The notes: generated by a model from the letters alone, not told the origin. Shown: positions 44,114 through 52,942, counted from the first letter of the stretch. The stretch: 64,000 bases of DNA from an uncultured Nostocoides sp. (GCA_937873315.1 CALMQX010000041.1:94072-158071), one strand, 5' to 3'. Program-made: numbers and translations.

Positions 44114-44934
44114 CCGACGGTAACGCTGGCGTCCTGACCGAAGGGCCATCCCGGGCGCATCGGCTCCGATGAGCCCGGCTCGATGTAGTGCTCGGTCGCA
44201 AAGAATGCCGTGAATGCCTCCGGGGGCATCGAGAGCATCATCCCCACGTCGGTGACCTGGCTTCGGTGGGCTTCCAGGGATGCCCGACGCTGCGCCACAT
44301 ACGCCGACACATCGACCTGCCAGGAGATCTCGGCCTGCGGCGTGCCCAGGGGATTCCCATCGTCCATTGGCCCATCGGGGTCGAAGAGTTCATCCTCGCC
44401 CATGCCCGCCGCCTTCATCGCGTCCCGGAACCCGCGCATGACATCGCGATTCATCGTGGACTCCAGCAGTCGCGGACGACGCGCAGCGAGCTCGGCCGCC
44501 TGGCGGACAGTGCGATGCACCGCAATGTGGTCGGGGTGCCCGTAGCCACCATGCCAGTCGTAGCCGACAACGATGTCCGCGTCTTCCTCGTCGAGGATCG
44601 CCGCCAGGCGCGCGCCGGCCTCATCGACGGGCGCTGCCGTGAAGGCCCCGTCGTGCTCGTTCTGCTCCCAGCCGGTCATCCCCGAGTCGACATAACCCAG
44701 CCACTCCAGGCGAGCGACTCCGAGGACTGCTGCGGACTGCTCGGCCTCGCTGCGCCGCCGATCCTTGAGCGTCTCGCCGGGTGCCAAGTCCTCGGGAGAC
44801 TCACCATGCTCGCCGCCGGTGGCAATCACGAGCACGACCCGAGAACCCTCGGCGGCGGCCCGCGCCATCGCGCCAGAGGTCTGCGAAGCCTCATCGTCAG
44901 GGTGGGCATGAACGAACACAATGGTCTGCGGCAT
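44110..44934 (-). CDS. mca: PIG-L deacetylase family, mycothiol S-conjugate amidase-like
   Basis: 274 residues from the ATG at 44934 (GTG at 44949 is an alternative; a -10-like CATGAT ends 6 nt before the ATG). Zinc motifs: VFVHAHPDDEASQTSG and GGYGHPDHIAVHRTV. The long C-terminal region with SQVTDVGMMLSMPPEAFTAF and ATEHYIEPGSS fits Mca, which cleaves mycothiol-toxin conjugates, more than MshB, though the two families are similar. Convergent with hyuB (4-bp overlap). Detoxification linked to the nearby MMPL exporter is possible but unproven. Confidence 0.82.
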   Translation of the reverse strand: MPQTIVFVHAHPDDEASQTSGAMARAAAEGSRVVLVIATGGEHGESPEDLAPGETLKDRRRSEAEQSAAVLGVARLEWLGYVDSGMTGWEQNEHDGAFTAAPVDEAGARLAAILDEEDADIVVGYDWHGGYGHPDHIAVHRTVRQAAELAARRPRLLESTMNRDVMRGFRDAMKAAGMGEDELFDPDGPMDDGNPLGTPQAEISWQVDVSAYVAQRRASLEAHRSQVTDVGMMLSMPPEAFTAFFATEHYIEPGSSEPMRPGWPFGQDASVTVG

Positions 44935-44955
44935 CGGACCATCATGCACTGCCGA

Positions 44956-45531
44956 TCAGCCTTCCTGTGCCCATTGATGGACAACCTCGACCAGACGCCT
45001 GACCAGGCCAAGGACATCCACGTCCGGCGCCGGTGCCAACACGAGCTGGCTAGCTATCCCGTGCAACGCACCGAGCAGCGCCGCGACCTCGATCCCCGAG
45101 GCCGCCTCCGCCCCTTCGACCGCGCGGAGACGATCGCCCACGAGCAACCACGCACTCCATTGCGCGGCCTGCCAGTGCGGCAGGAGCGCCGGGTGCTTCC
45201 GCGCCAATGCCGCCACCTCGCGGACCACCCCGAGGACGCCCGAGGCGACCTGATGAGCCACCAGGCTTGGCACGAGCTCAACCACGTTGTCCCCGACCGA
45301 TGGTGGCACCCAGGTCTCCAGGCCCATGCGCGCCCGCTCGGTGATCACCGCAACGACCGCTTCTTCCTTCGAGGTGAAGTAGTTGGAGAAGGTCCTGCGG
45401 GACACCGGGAGAGTCGCCACGATGTCGTCAACCGTCACGGCAGTCAGCCCGCGTTCACGGACCAGCTCGAAGGCGGCCTGGGCCAGCGCCGCGCGCGTCT
45501 GCGCCCGCTTGCTCTCCCGCAGCCCGGTCAT
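44956..45531 (-). CDS. TetR family transcriptional regulator
   Basis: 191 residues from the ATG at 45531. DNA-binding N-terminus: LRESKRAQTRAALAQAAFEL, GLTAVTVDDIVATLPVSRRT, FSNYFTSKEEAVVAV. The C-terminal helical ligand domain is generic (MftR-like type). It follows the MMPL transporter gene by 18 bp on the same strand. A palindrome at 47909-47923 in the transporter promoter is the likely operator, so this regulator probably represses its own operon until a transported compound binds. Confidence 0.9.
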   Translation of the reverse strand: MTGLRESKRAQTRAALAQAAFELVRERGLTAVTVDDIVATLPVSRRTFSNYFTSKEEAVVAVITERARMGLETWVPPSVGDNVVELVPSLVAHQVASGVLGVVREVAALARKHPALLPHWQAAQWSAWLLVGDRLRAVEGAEAASGIEVAALLGALHGIASQLVLAPAPDVDVLGLVRRLVEVVHQWAQEG

Positions 45532-45549
45532 GGACACAGCATCGCAGGC

Positions 45550-47871
45550 TCAGACCTCGAGTTCAGGCAGCCGCGAAGCCAACCATCGCGGCAGCCACCA
45601 TGCATGCTCACCAAGGCGATGCAGCAGCGCCGGCATCAGGGTCATCCGGATCACGAAGGCGTCCAGCAGGATGCCCAACGAGAGGGCCACCCCCAGTTGC
45701 ACGATCGTGGGATCGGACGAGAGCACGAAGCCGCCGAAGACCGAGACCATGATGGTCGCCGCTGCGACCACGACTCGGCTTGCGTGCTTGAACCCCGTCA
45801 CCACGGACAGCCGGGCATCCCGGCCCTCGGCGCGCTCCTCGCGGACGGAGGCGACCAGGAAGACCTGGTAGTCCATCGCCAAGCCATACAAGATGCCGGT
45901 CGCCATCAATGGGAGGAAGCTCAGCACCGGCCCAGCTCGGTCGAGCCCCACCAATCCAGTGAATCGGGTGTCACCGAAGATCAGCGAGGTCAGCCCCATG
46001 GTGGCCGCAATGGTCAACAGGAAGCCGCCGGTCGCCAGGACCGGGATCAGTACCGAGCGGAAAGCCACCAACAGGATGAGCAAGGAGAGGCCGACGACCA
46101 CGAGCACGTAGCGCGGCACCACCGACGCGATGCGGGCTGAGAGATCGATATTCATCGCGGTCGGCCCGGTGACGCTGAGCCGTCCCGAACCGCTGAGCCA
46201 GCGCATCTCTCGCAGATCGTTGACCACAACCTCGGTCGAGGCAGCTGTCGGCCCGCTCTCCGGTGTCACGGCAAAGACCGCGAACATGTGTGCCGCGTCG
46301 ACGCCCGCGAGTTGCACATTGACCACATGGGGGCGGCTACTCAGCTCCGTGGACCACGCCTCGAGAACCCCCAGATCCCGACCCCACCCACCTGGCGAGC
46401 GAACGGTGACCAGGAGGGCGCCATTGGTGCCTTCGCCGAAGCCGGTCGCCGTGGCGTCGTATGCCGTGCGCGCCGAACTCCCGATCGGCGAGGTGGCACC
46501 AGACGGCATACCCAGGCGCATGCTCGCGGCGGGGACCGCCGCAAGGGCCAAAAGGCCGACCACCACGAGGGTCACCAGCCACGGGTGCCGGGTGGTCACC
46601 CTCGCCCAAGCACTTGCCACTCGCGTGCGTTGGGGCTGCTCAGCTCGGGCCCGCGCTCGCCGGGAGACCACGCGATCACCGGCGATGCCGAGCAATGCCG
46701 GAAGCGCAGTGAGGGAGATGGCCACGGCGACGGCCACCGTCCCAGCGGCCGTGAGCGCCATGGTGGACACGAACGGTATCCGGACCAGCAGCAGGCCCAA
46801 GAGAGCGATCACCACCGTGCTCCCCGCAAAGAGCACCGCCGAGCCCGCGGAGGCCATGGCTTCGGCGACCGCGTCCTGCGCACTGCGGCCTTCCCGAAGG
46901 ATCAGCACGCGTTGGCGATACAGGATGAAGAGTGCGTAGTCGATGCCGACGGCCAAGCCGATCATCAGCCCCAGGGCAGGGGTCGAGGTGGTCATCGTGT
47001 AGTGGCTGGACAGGGCGAAGGCGGTCCCCACCCCGATGAACACGCCCATGAGGGCGGTTAACACGGGCAGACCAGCAGCCACCACACTCCCCAAGGTCAC
47101 CAGCAGAACGAGAAGGGCAATCCCGACCCCGATGGCTTCCTTGCCACCAATCGGCGCTTCCTGAACGCGCAAGGACGCGGAGGCATCCGCGCGCAGCCCA
47201 ACGGGGTCCAGCGTGGCAGTGGCGGCGTCGATGACCTTCTCGAGGGTGCCGCTGGGCAGTTCCGCGACCTGACCGGTCAGGGCCACCGGCACCAGGGCCA
47301 CCCGACCATCGGCGCTGACGAGGACACCGGGGACCTCTCGACCGCCGACCTTGAGGGCACTCCCGGCCGGATGGGCGCCCGCACGCAGCGCATCGAGCCG
47401 ACCGGTCGTCTCGGACACCATCTCGGCGCCCTTGGTGCTGATCAGGCGCTGGATGGTCGCCTCGTCCGTGCCGACCGGCACCCGGCGACGCAACTCCTGC
47501 TCCACGCTGGCCGACAACTCCGCGCGCTGGGCGACGAGCCGGGCTTCACGATCCACGACGACACCCGTCTGCACGAGCGCGGCATTCACCCCGGCCAGGG
47601 CCGCACCCCGCTCCCCACTGTCCACGCGACCACCATCTGCGGCAGTCACGACGAGCATCCCCTGGGTTCCGGCAAGGTCGGGAAGCGCTGCCCGTAGGTC
47701 GTCCAGGGCAACCTGCGAGGGCGTGTCGGCGATCGACAGGCCCGTGGCGATGACCTTGGGCTGGGTAGCGAGCAGGGCAGCAACGGCCGCAAGCACCAAG
47801 GCCCAGATGGCGAGCACGCGCAGGGGGTGTCGGTAAGCGAACCGGCCCAGGCGGGCCAGGGATGAGCGCAT
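45550..47871 (-). CDS. MMPL family (RND superfamily) membrane transporter
   Basis: 773 residues; AAGGAGACC precedes the ATG. Twelve predicted membrane helices in two halves: one helix near residue 20, an extracytoplasmic domain (about 40-200), five helices (about 205-370), a cytoplasmic loop, one helix, a second outer domain (about 430-570), then five helices to about 760. Typical MMPL/SSD motifs include GLMIGLAVGIDYALFILYRQ and ILYGLAMDYQVFLVASVRE. Such proteins export lipids, siderophores or drugs using the proton gradient. Cotranscribed with the TetR gene downstream. Confidence 0.93.
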   Translation of the reverse strand: MRSSLARLGRFAYRHPLRVLAIWALVLAAVAALLATQPKVIATGLSIADTPSQVALDDLRAALPDLAGTQGMLVVTAADGGRVDSGERGAALAGVNAALVQTGVVVDREARLVAQRAELSASVEQELRRRVPVGTDEATIQRLISTKGAEMVSETTGRLDALRAGAHPAGSALKVGGREVPGVLVSADGRVALVPVALTGQVAELPSGTLEKVIDAATATLDPVGLRADASASLRVQEAPIGGKEAIGVGIALLVLLVTLGSVVAAGLPVLTALMGVFIGVGTAFALSSHYTMTTSTPALGLMIGLAVGIDYALFILYRQRVLILREGRSAQDAVAEAMASAGSAVLFAGSTVVIALLGLLLVRIPFVSTMALTAAGTVAVAVAISLTALPALLGIAGDRVVSRRARARAEQPQRTRVASAWARVTTRHPWLVTLVVVGLLALAAVPAASMRLGMPSGATSPIGSSARTAYDATATGFGEGTNGALLVTVRSPGGWGRDLGVLEAWSTELSSRPHVVNVQLAGVDAAHMFAVFAVTPESGPTAASTEVVVNDLREMRWLSGSGRLSVTGPTAMNIDLSARIASVVPRYVLVVVGLSLLILLVAFRSVLIPVLATGGFLLTIAATMGLTSLIFGDTRFTGLVGLDRAGPVLSFLPLMATGILYGLAMDYQVFLVASVREERAEGRDARLSVVTGFKHASRVVVAAATIMVSVFGGFVLSSDPTIVQLGVALSLGILLDAFVIRMTLMPALLHRLGEHAWWLPRWLASRLPELEV

Positions 47872-47908
47872 GAGGTCTCCTTTGAACTCCCCTCAGTGTG
47901 AGGCATTA

Positions 47909-47923
47909 TTGCGCATTGCGCAA
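47909..47923. promoter_or_regulatory. TetR-type palindrome in MMPL promoter
   Basis: TTGCGCATTGCGCAA is a perfect palindrome about a single central base (47916). On the minus strand it abuts a CAATAAT -10-like element, so binding would block the MMPL-TetR promoter. A small CCTCA/TGAGG hairpin (47891-47903) lies in the leader before the ribosome-binding site. Confidence 0.75.
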
Positions 47924-47970
47924 AATTGCCCTTTGGGCTCTCAATGGTGAAGGCAGCGCACGTTGGTGAG

Positions 47971-48039
47971 ACCTGCCAACACAGAAACCCCCGAAGGTCA
48001 GCACCTGCCAACGCACGCGGCGAGCGGACGGCATACCCT
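47971..48039 (+). promoter_or_regulatory. CoA-transferase promoter with 32-bp-spaced direct repeats and leaderless -10
   Basis: ACCTGCCAAC occurs at 47971-47980 and at 48003-48012, 32 bp apart (three helical turns). TACCCT (48034-48039) is the -10 and ends 6 nt before the GTG at 48046. The second repeat ends 21 nt before the -10. The carbamate kinase promoter has the same layout with CCTGACAAC. Confidence 0.6.
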
Positions 48040-48045
48040 CGCGGT

Positions 48046-49227
48046 GTGAGTGTTGCGGGGCCACTGGCCGACATCGTCGTCATCGATCTGACCCGCGCCC
48101 TGGCGGGTCCCCACTGCGGGATGATGCTGGGCGACCTCGGGGCGCGGGTCATCAAGGTCGAGGCGCCGGGAGGCGGTGATGAGTCCCGCGGGTGGGGCCC
48201 GCCCTTCGTCGGGCCAGAAGACTCCCCCATCTCGACCTACTACCTGTCCTGCAATCGCAACAAGGAGTCGGTGACCGCGGACTTCAAGTCCCCCGAGGGC
48301 AAGCGCTTCCTCGAGCGCCTCGTCACCCAGGCAGATGTCCTCCTCGAGAACTTCCGCCCCGGCGTCCTTGACCGCCTCGGCTTCTCGGTGGAGCGCCTGC
48401 ACGAGCTCAACCCGCGCCTGGTCATCCTCTCGATCAGCGGATTCGGCCACGACGGCCCCCAAGGCGGACGACCGGGATACGACCAGATCGCCCAAGGCGA
48501 ATCCGGGATCATGTCCCTCACTGGCACCTCGGTCGATGAGCCGATGCGCGTCGGCGTCCCGATCGCCGATCTCCTGGCCGGGATCTATGGCGCGTATGGC
48601 GTGGTGTCCGCACTGCACGAACGCCATCGCACCGGCGTCGGCCGCCATGTGCGCACCAGCCTGCTCGCCAGCATGGTCGGCGTCCACGCCTTCCAGGGCA
48701 CGCGATACACCGTTGCCCACGAGATCCCGACTCCCCAAGGCAACCATCACCCCTCGATCTCCCCCTATGGCCTCTTCCGCTGCCAAGACGGCATCGTCCA
48801 ACTCACCTGCGGCAGCGAAGGCATCTGGCAGCGACTGGCCACGGGCATCGGGATCGACCCCCTGGCCCCTGGCTTCGCCACCAACCGCGAGCGCGTCGAG
48901 AACCGCCCAGCGGTCACGGCGGCCTTGGAGGCAGCCTTCGCAGACATCCCGCTGGCCGATCTGCTCCCGCGGCTCGATGCCCTCGGCGTGCCCGCCGGTG
49001 AAGTCCGCACGCTGGATCGGGTCTACGACTGGGATCAGACTCGTAGCCAAGGCCTGGTCGTGGAGGTCGACCACCCGGTCCTGGGCACCATCGAGATCCC
49101 CGGACCGGTGATCCGCCTGGACGACAACGCCCACGCGGGCAGCCGGACCAGCAACCTGCACCCGCCCATGCTCGGCGAGCATGACCAGTCTGTGCGCGAC
49201 TGGCTGGACGAGGTGGCCCCGCAATGA
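48046..49227 (+). CDS. Class III CoA-transferase (CaiB/BaiF family)
   Basis: 393 residues from the GTG at 48046, supported by the leaderless -10; the frame to 47926 covers the promoter and is rejected. Family III features: VVIDLTRALAGPHCGMMLGD at the N-terminus, RVIKVEAPGGGDESR, NRNKESVTADFKSPEGK, and GRPGYDQIAQGESGIMSLTG with the nucleophilic Asp. It moves CoA between carboxylic acids. The next gene, a fused carboxyltransferase, overlaps by 4 bp, so its acyl-CoA product probably feeds that enzyme. Substrates unknown. Confidence 0.92.
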   Translation: MSVAGPLADIVVIDLTRALAGPHCGMMLGDLGARVIKVEAPGGGDESRGWGPPFVGPEDSPISTYYLSCNRNKESVTADFKSPEGKRFLERLVTQADVLLENFRPGVLDRLGFSVERLHELNPRLVILSISGFGHDGPQGGRPGYDQIAQGESGIMSLTGTSVDEPMRVGVPIADLLAGIYGAYGVVSALHERHRTGVGRHVRTSLLASMVGVHAFQGTRYTVAHEIPTPQGNHHPSISPYGLFRCQDGIVQLTCGSEGIWQRLATGIGIDPLAPGFATNRERVENRPAVTAALEAAFADIPLADLLPRLDALGVPAGEVRTLDRVYDWDQTRSQGLVVEVDHPVLGTIEIPGPVIRLDDNAHAGSRTSNLHPPMLGEHDQSVRDWLDEVAPQ

Positions 49228-50714
49228 CGCGGCCTCGGCGGCCCACCACCGCCGATCTCATCGAGGCGGTCTTCGACGCGGGCACCTATGTCTCTTGGGA
49301 TGGCCCACCGATCCAGGTGGCCGAGCCGGGCAGCACGTATGCCGCCGAGCTGGCCGCAGCAGCCGAGTCCAGTGGGGTGGACGAGGCGATCATCACCGGG
49401 GAGGGCCGCATCGATGGCCAGCGGTGCGCCTTCATCGCCGGCGAGTTCCGCTTCATGGCGGGATCGATCGGTCGCGCCGCCGCAGAGCGGGTGACCTTGG
49501 CCTTTGAACGAGCCACCCGCGAACGCTTGCCGCTGTTTGCAGCGCCATCGTCCGGCGGGACGCGCATGCAGGAGGGCACGCCCGCGTTCGCGACGATGGT
49601 CAAGATCACCGCGGCGGTCGCGGCATACAAGAAGCGGCATTTGCCCTACATCACCTACCTGCGGCATCCCACCACGGGAGGGGTGTTGGCCTCCTGGGGA
49701 TCGCTCGGCCATGTCACCGTCGCTGAGCCGCAGGCCACCATCGGCTTCCTGGGGGCGCGCGTCTATGAGGCGCTCTATGGCCAGCCATTCCCTGAGGAGG
49801 TGCAGACCGCCGAGAACTATCACGAGCACGGACTGGTCGACGCGATCCTCCCGCTGGAGGCGCTCAAGGAGGCCGCATCCCGGCTGCTGCACCTGACCAT
49901 GGTGCCGCGGGACCTGGACCATGTGCCCTCGGTGCCGCGAGTGCCATTGCCCGACGTGCCCGCGTGGGAGTCGATCACCCGCTCGCGGCGCCAAGACCGG
50001 CCCGGTGTGCGCGCGCTGCTGAAGTTAGGGGCCGACGAGGTGCTCTCGCTGCATGGGACGGGGGCTGGCGAGACCGACCGATCGCTGCTGCTCGCACTGG
50101 CCCGATTCGGCGAGACCCGCTGCGTCGTGCTCGGTCAGGACCGGCGCTCGGAGCGGATCGAGGCGCCCCTGTCTCCCTCGGGCTTGCGCGTGGCGCGGCG
50201 CGGCATGCGCCTGGCCCTGGACCTGGACCTCCCCCTGGTCTCGCTCATCGACACCGGTGGCGCGGCCCTGTCCAAGGAGGCTGAGGAGGGCGGACTACCC
50301 GGCGAGATCGCCCGGTCCCTCTTTGAGATGGTGGCCCTGCCGGTGCCCACGGTGTGTGTGCTGCTCGGACAGGGCACAGGTGGCGGCGCGATCGCGCTGA
50401 TGCCGGCCGACCGGGTGATCTCGGCGCAGCATTCGTGGCTCTCCCCGCTGCCACCCGAAGGCGCCTCGGCGATCCTCTACCGCACCAGCGAGCGCGCGCC
50501 CGAGATGGCCGAGCTGCAGCGGGTGCGCGCCCTGGACCTGTTGGCCGACGGGATCATCGACCGGATCGTGCCTGAGTATCCCGATGCGGCAGAGGAGCCC
50601 GCGGCATTCTGTCGGCGGATGGGGCAGGCGATCGCCCACGAGCTCGTCGAGCTCTCGGCGATGACCACCTCGGACCGGCTCGAGGCCCGCCGTGCGCGTT
50701 TCCGCGCACTCTGA
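49224..50714 (+). CDS. Fused AccD-AccA-like carboxyltransferase, possibly an acyl-CoA decarboxylase
   Basis: 496 residues. The N-terminal half matches the AccD/beta fold (PSSGGTRMQEGTPAFATMVK, HPTTGGVLASWGSLGHVTVA, IGFLGARVYEALYGQ); the C-terminal half matches AccA/alpha (MRLALDLDLPLVSLIDTGGA, LGQGTGGGAIALMPADRVIS). The zinc-finger Cys pairs of bacterial AccD are missing. No biotin carboxylase or biotin carrier gene is in the window. Malonate decarboxylase subunits MdcD/MdcE share this fold, so decarboxylation of a CoA ester supplied by the adjacent CoA transferase is a reasonable alternative to carboxylation. Confidence 0.85.
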   Translation: MTRPRRPTTADLIEAVFDAGTYVSWDGPPIQVAEPGSTYAAELAAAAESSGVDEAIITGEGRIDGQRCAFIAGEFRFMAGSIGRAAAERVTLAFERATRERLPLFAAPSSGGTRMQEGTPAFATMVKITAAVAAYKKRHLPYITYLRHPTTGGVLASWGSLGHVTVAEPQATIGFLGARVYEALYGQPFPEEVQTAENYHEHGLVDAILPLEALKEAASRLLHLTMVPRDLDHVPSVPRVPLPDVPAWESITRSRRQDRPGVRALLKLGADEVLSLHGTGAGETDRSLLLALARFGETRCVVLGQDRRSERIEAPLSPSGLRVARRGMRLALDLDLPLVSLIDTGGAALSKEAEEGGLPGEIARSLFEMVALPVPTVCVLLGQGTGGGAIALMPADRVISAQHSWLSPLPPEGASAILYRTSERAPEMAELQRVRALDLLADGIIDRIVPEYPDAAEEPAAFCRRMGQAIAHELVELSAMTTSDRLEARRARFRAL

Positions 50715-50717
50715 GGC

Positions 50718-50743
50718 GCCCGGTCGAACCCTGACAACCGGGC
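50718..50743 (+). terminator. Short hairpin after the carboxyltransferase gene
   Basis: GCCCGGT (50718-50724) pairs with ACCGGGC (50737-50743) around a 12-nt loop, starting 3 bp past the stop. Its right arm overlaps the first repeat of the carbamate kinase promoter, so only one of the two roles may be real. Confidence 0.4.
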
Positions 50744-50798
50744 ACCCGGCATTGGGCAAGTCCTGACAACGCCGGTGCCGCATCGGCCCACCTAGTCT
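50729..50798 (+). promoter_or_regulatory. Carbamate kinase promoter with 32-bp-spaced direct repeats and leaderless -10
   Basis: CCTGACAAC occurs at 50730-50738 and 50762-50770, 32 bp apart. TAGTCT (50793-50798) is the -10 and ends 6 nt before the ATG at 50805. The second repeat ends 22 nt before the -10. Repeat sequence, spacing and position mirror the CoA-transferase promoter. Confidence 0.6.
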
Positions 50799-50804
50799 CG
50801 CTGC

Positions 50805-51737
50805 ATGAGGGTTCTGCTCGCGCTGGGCGGCAACGCCATGACTGCCCCGGATGGCAGCGCGACGCCCGCAGCCCAGATCGAAGCCGTCGGCGTTGCCATG
50901 CAGGCCGCGGCCCGGCTCATCGCGGCCGGCCACGACCTCGTCATCACCCACGGCAATGGCCCCCAGGTTGGCAATCTCCTGGTCAAGAACGAGTTGGCCG
51001 CTCATGTGGTCCCGCCGGTGCCGCTGGACTGGTGCGGTGCGCAGACCCAGGGGACGCTCGGCTTCACCATCCTCAACCAACTCGATGCCGCCCTTTTGGC
51101 CGCTGGCGTGGCCCGGCCCGTTGCCGCCCTGGTGACCCGAGTCCTGGTCAATGGCGACGATCCCGGGTTCACGCACCCGACCAAACCCATCGGCCGATAC
51201 CTCCCGCACGACACGGTGCAAACGCTCATCGACCATGGTCAGACGTGGCAGGACCGCGGCGAGCGCGGCTGGCGGCGCGTGGTTGCCTCCCCGGAGCCTC
51301 TGGAGATCCTGGACGTCGCCGCAATCCGAGCCTTGGTGGACGCCGGGTATGCCGTCTGCGCGGCTGGGGGCGGCGGCATACCGGTCGTGCGCGATCCGGA
51401 CGGGCGCCTGCGCGGGGTCGAGGCGGTTATCGATAAGGACCTCACGGCCGCGCTCCTCGGCCGCGCCATCCACGCCGACGTCCTGGTCATCGCCACCGAT
51501 GTCGACCACGCGGCGATCGATTTCGGCACCCCCGCCCAGCGCGAGCTCACCGCGGTCAGCGTGGACGAACTGCGCGCGTATGCCGCCCAAGGCCAGTTCG
51601 CTTCCGGCTCCATGGGGCCCAAGGTGGATGCCGCCTTGCGCTTCGTCGAGCAGGGCGGGCCGCGCAGTGTCATCACCTCTCTCACCCATATCACCGACGC
51701 GGTCGAGGGCAACTTCGGCACCTGCATCGAGCACTGA
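50805..51737 (+). CDS. arcC: Carbamate kinase
   Basis: 310 residues, normal family length. Amino-acid-kinase fold with LLALGGNAM at the N-terminus, [46 protein letters not shown] and [12 protein letters not shown], and near the C-terminus [18 protein letters not shown]. The enzyme transfers phosphate from carbamoyl phosphate to ADP, giving ATP, or the reverse. No arginine deiminase or transcarbamoylase gene is present; instead the next gene (11 bp away) is an AtzD-family amidohydrolase, so carbamoyl phosphate may come from a ureido compound. Confidence 0.94.
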   Translation: MRVLLALGGNAMTAPDGSATPAAQIEAVGVAMQAAARLIAAGHDLVITHGNGPQVGNLLVKNELAAHVVPPVPLDWCGAQTQGTLGFTILNQLDAALLAAGVARPVAALVTRVLVNGDDPGFTHPTKPIGRYLPHDTVQTLIDHGQTWQDRGERGWRRVVASPEPLEILDVAAIRALVDAGYAVCAAGGGGIPVVRDPDGRLRGVEAVIDKDLTAALLGRAIHADVLVIATDVDHAAIDFGTPAQRELTAVSVDELRAYAAQGQFASGSMGPKVDAALRFVEQGGPRSVITSLTHITDAVEGNFGTCIEH

Positions 51738-51748
51738 AAGGAATCCCC

Positions 51749-52888
51749 ATGCCTGACGCCATCGAGGTCCGCAAGGTCCCTCTGCACACCGTCTCCGATG
51801 CCAGCGAACTCGGCAAACTCATCGACGACGGCGTCATGGAGGCCGACCGGGTCATCGCCGTCATCGGCAAGACCGAGGGCAATGGTGGGGTCAATGACTA
51901 CACCCGGATCATCGCCGACCGGGCGTTCCGCGAGATCCTCATCGAGAAGGGCGCGGACCCGGCCAAGGTCAAGGAGATCCCGATCGTGTGGTCCGGTGGC
52001 ACGGACGGGGTGATCAGCCCGCACGCCACGGTGTTTGCCACCCTCCCGCCGGAGAAGGTCGAGCACACGGACGAGCCGCGTCTCACCGTCGGGTTCGCGA
52101 TGTCCGATCACTTGCTGCCCGAGGAGATCGGGTACCGGCCGATGATCGAGAAGGTCGCTGCCGCAGTCAAGGTCGCCATGGAGCGTGCGGGCATCACCGA
52201 CCCGGCGGATGTGCATTACGTGCAGACCAAGACGCCGCTGCTGACCATCCACACCATCCGGGACGCGAAATCCCGCGGCAAGAGTGTGTGGACCGAGCAC
52301 ACCCACGAGTCGATGGACCTCTCCAATGGCTGCACCGCGCTCGGCATCGCGGTCGCGCTCGGTGAGATCGAGATGCCCAGCGACGAGGACGTCATGCACA
52401 ACAGGTCGCTGTACTCGTCGGTCTCGTCCTGCTCCTCCGGGGTCGAACTCGACCAGGCGCAGGTCGTGGTCGTGGGCAATGCGCGTGGCGTGGGCGGCCG
52501 GTACCGGATCGGTCACTCGGTGATGCGCAATGCGCTGGACGCGGACGGCATTTGGTCGGCCATGCGGGACGCTGGGATGGACCTGCCCGAGCGGCCGCAT
52601 GTCTCCGACATCCAGGGCCGGTTGGTCAACGTCTTCCTCAAGTGCGAGGCCTCGCTCGACGGCCAGGTCAACGGTCGCCGCAACGCCATGCTGGATGACT
52701 CGGACGTCCACTGGCACCGCCAGATCAAGTCGTGCGTCGGCGGCGTGACGGCCGCAGTCACCGGTGACCCGGCCTGCTTTGTGTCGGTGTCGGCGGCCCA
52801 CCAGGGGCCCGATGGCGGTGGCCCGGTCGCGGCCATTGTCGACCTCGGCGAAGGCGAGCCCACGGGATACCGCCCACCAGCCCTCTGA
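51749..52888 (+). CDS. Ring-opening amidohydrolase, cyanuric acid hydrolase / barbiturase (AtzD) family
   Basis: 379 residues, normal for the family. Matches include [49 protein letters not shown] with the conserved Lys, [20 protein letters not shown] with the catalytic-type Ser, and the C-terminal [15 protein letters not shown]. The three-fold domain layout hydrolyses a cyclic ureide bond: cyanuric acid to carboxybiuret or barbiturate to ureidomalonate. True substrate unknown. It shares an operon with carbamate kinase and follows a CoA transferase and carboxyltransferase. Confidence 0.92.
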   Translation: MPDAIEVRKVPLHTVSDASELGKLIDDGVMEADRVIAVIGKTEGNGGVNDYTRIIADRAFREILIEKGADPAKVKEIPIVWSGGTDGVISPHATVFATLPPEKVEHTDEPRLTVGFAMSDHLLPEEIGYRPMIEKVAAAVKVAMERAGITDPADVHYVQTKTPLLTIHTIRDAKSRGKSVWTEHTHESMDLSNGCTALGIAVALGEIEMPSDEDVMHNRSLYSSVSSCSSGVELDQAQVVVVGNARGVGGRYRIGHSVMRNALDADGIWSAMRDAGMDLPERPHVSDIQGRLVNVFLKCEASLDGQVNGRRNAMLDDSDVHWHRQIKSCVGGVTAAVTGDPACFVSVSAAHQGPDGGGPVAAIVDLGEGEPTGYRPPAL

Positions 52889-52890
52889 GT

Positions 52891-52916
52891 TGCGACACTC
52901 CCCGGGCAGTGTCGCA
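52891..52916 (+). terminator. Inverted repeat after the amidohydrolase gene
   Basis: TGCGACACT (52891-52899) pairs exactly with AGTGTCGCA (52908-52916) around the 8-nt loop CCCCGGGC. It starts 2 bp after the stop and ends 26 bp before the MFS -10. It shares the CGACACT core with the repeat before mrp (6457-6469). Confidence 0.6.
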
Positions 52917-52942
52917 GGGCTGCCAATGTCGCCAGGCTGGGT

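Noticed and set aside
39954..44149. Two minus-strand open frames (about 744 and 719 codons) opposite hyuA and hyuB
   Set aside because: Both are mirror frames of well-supported genes and carry no recognisable domains.
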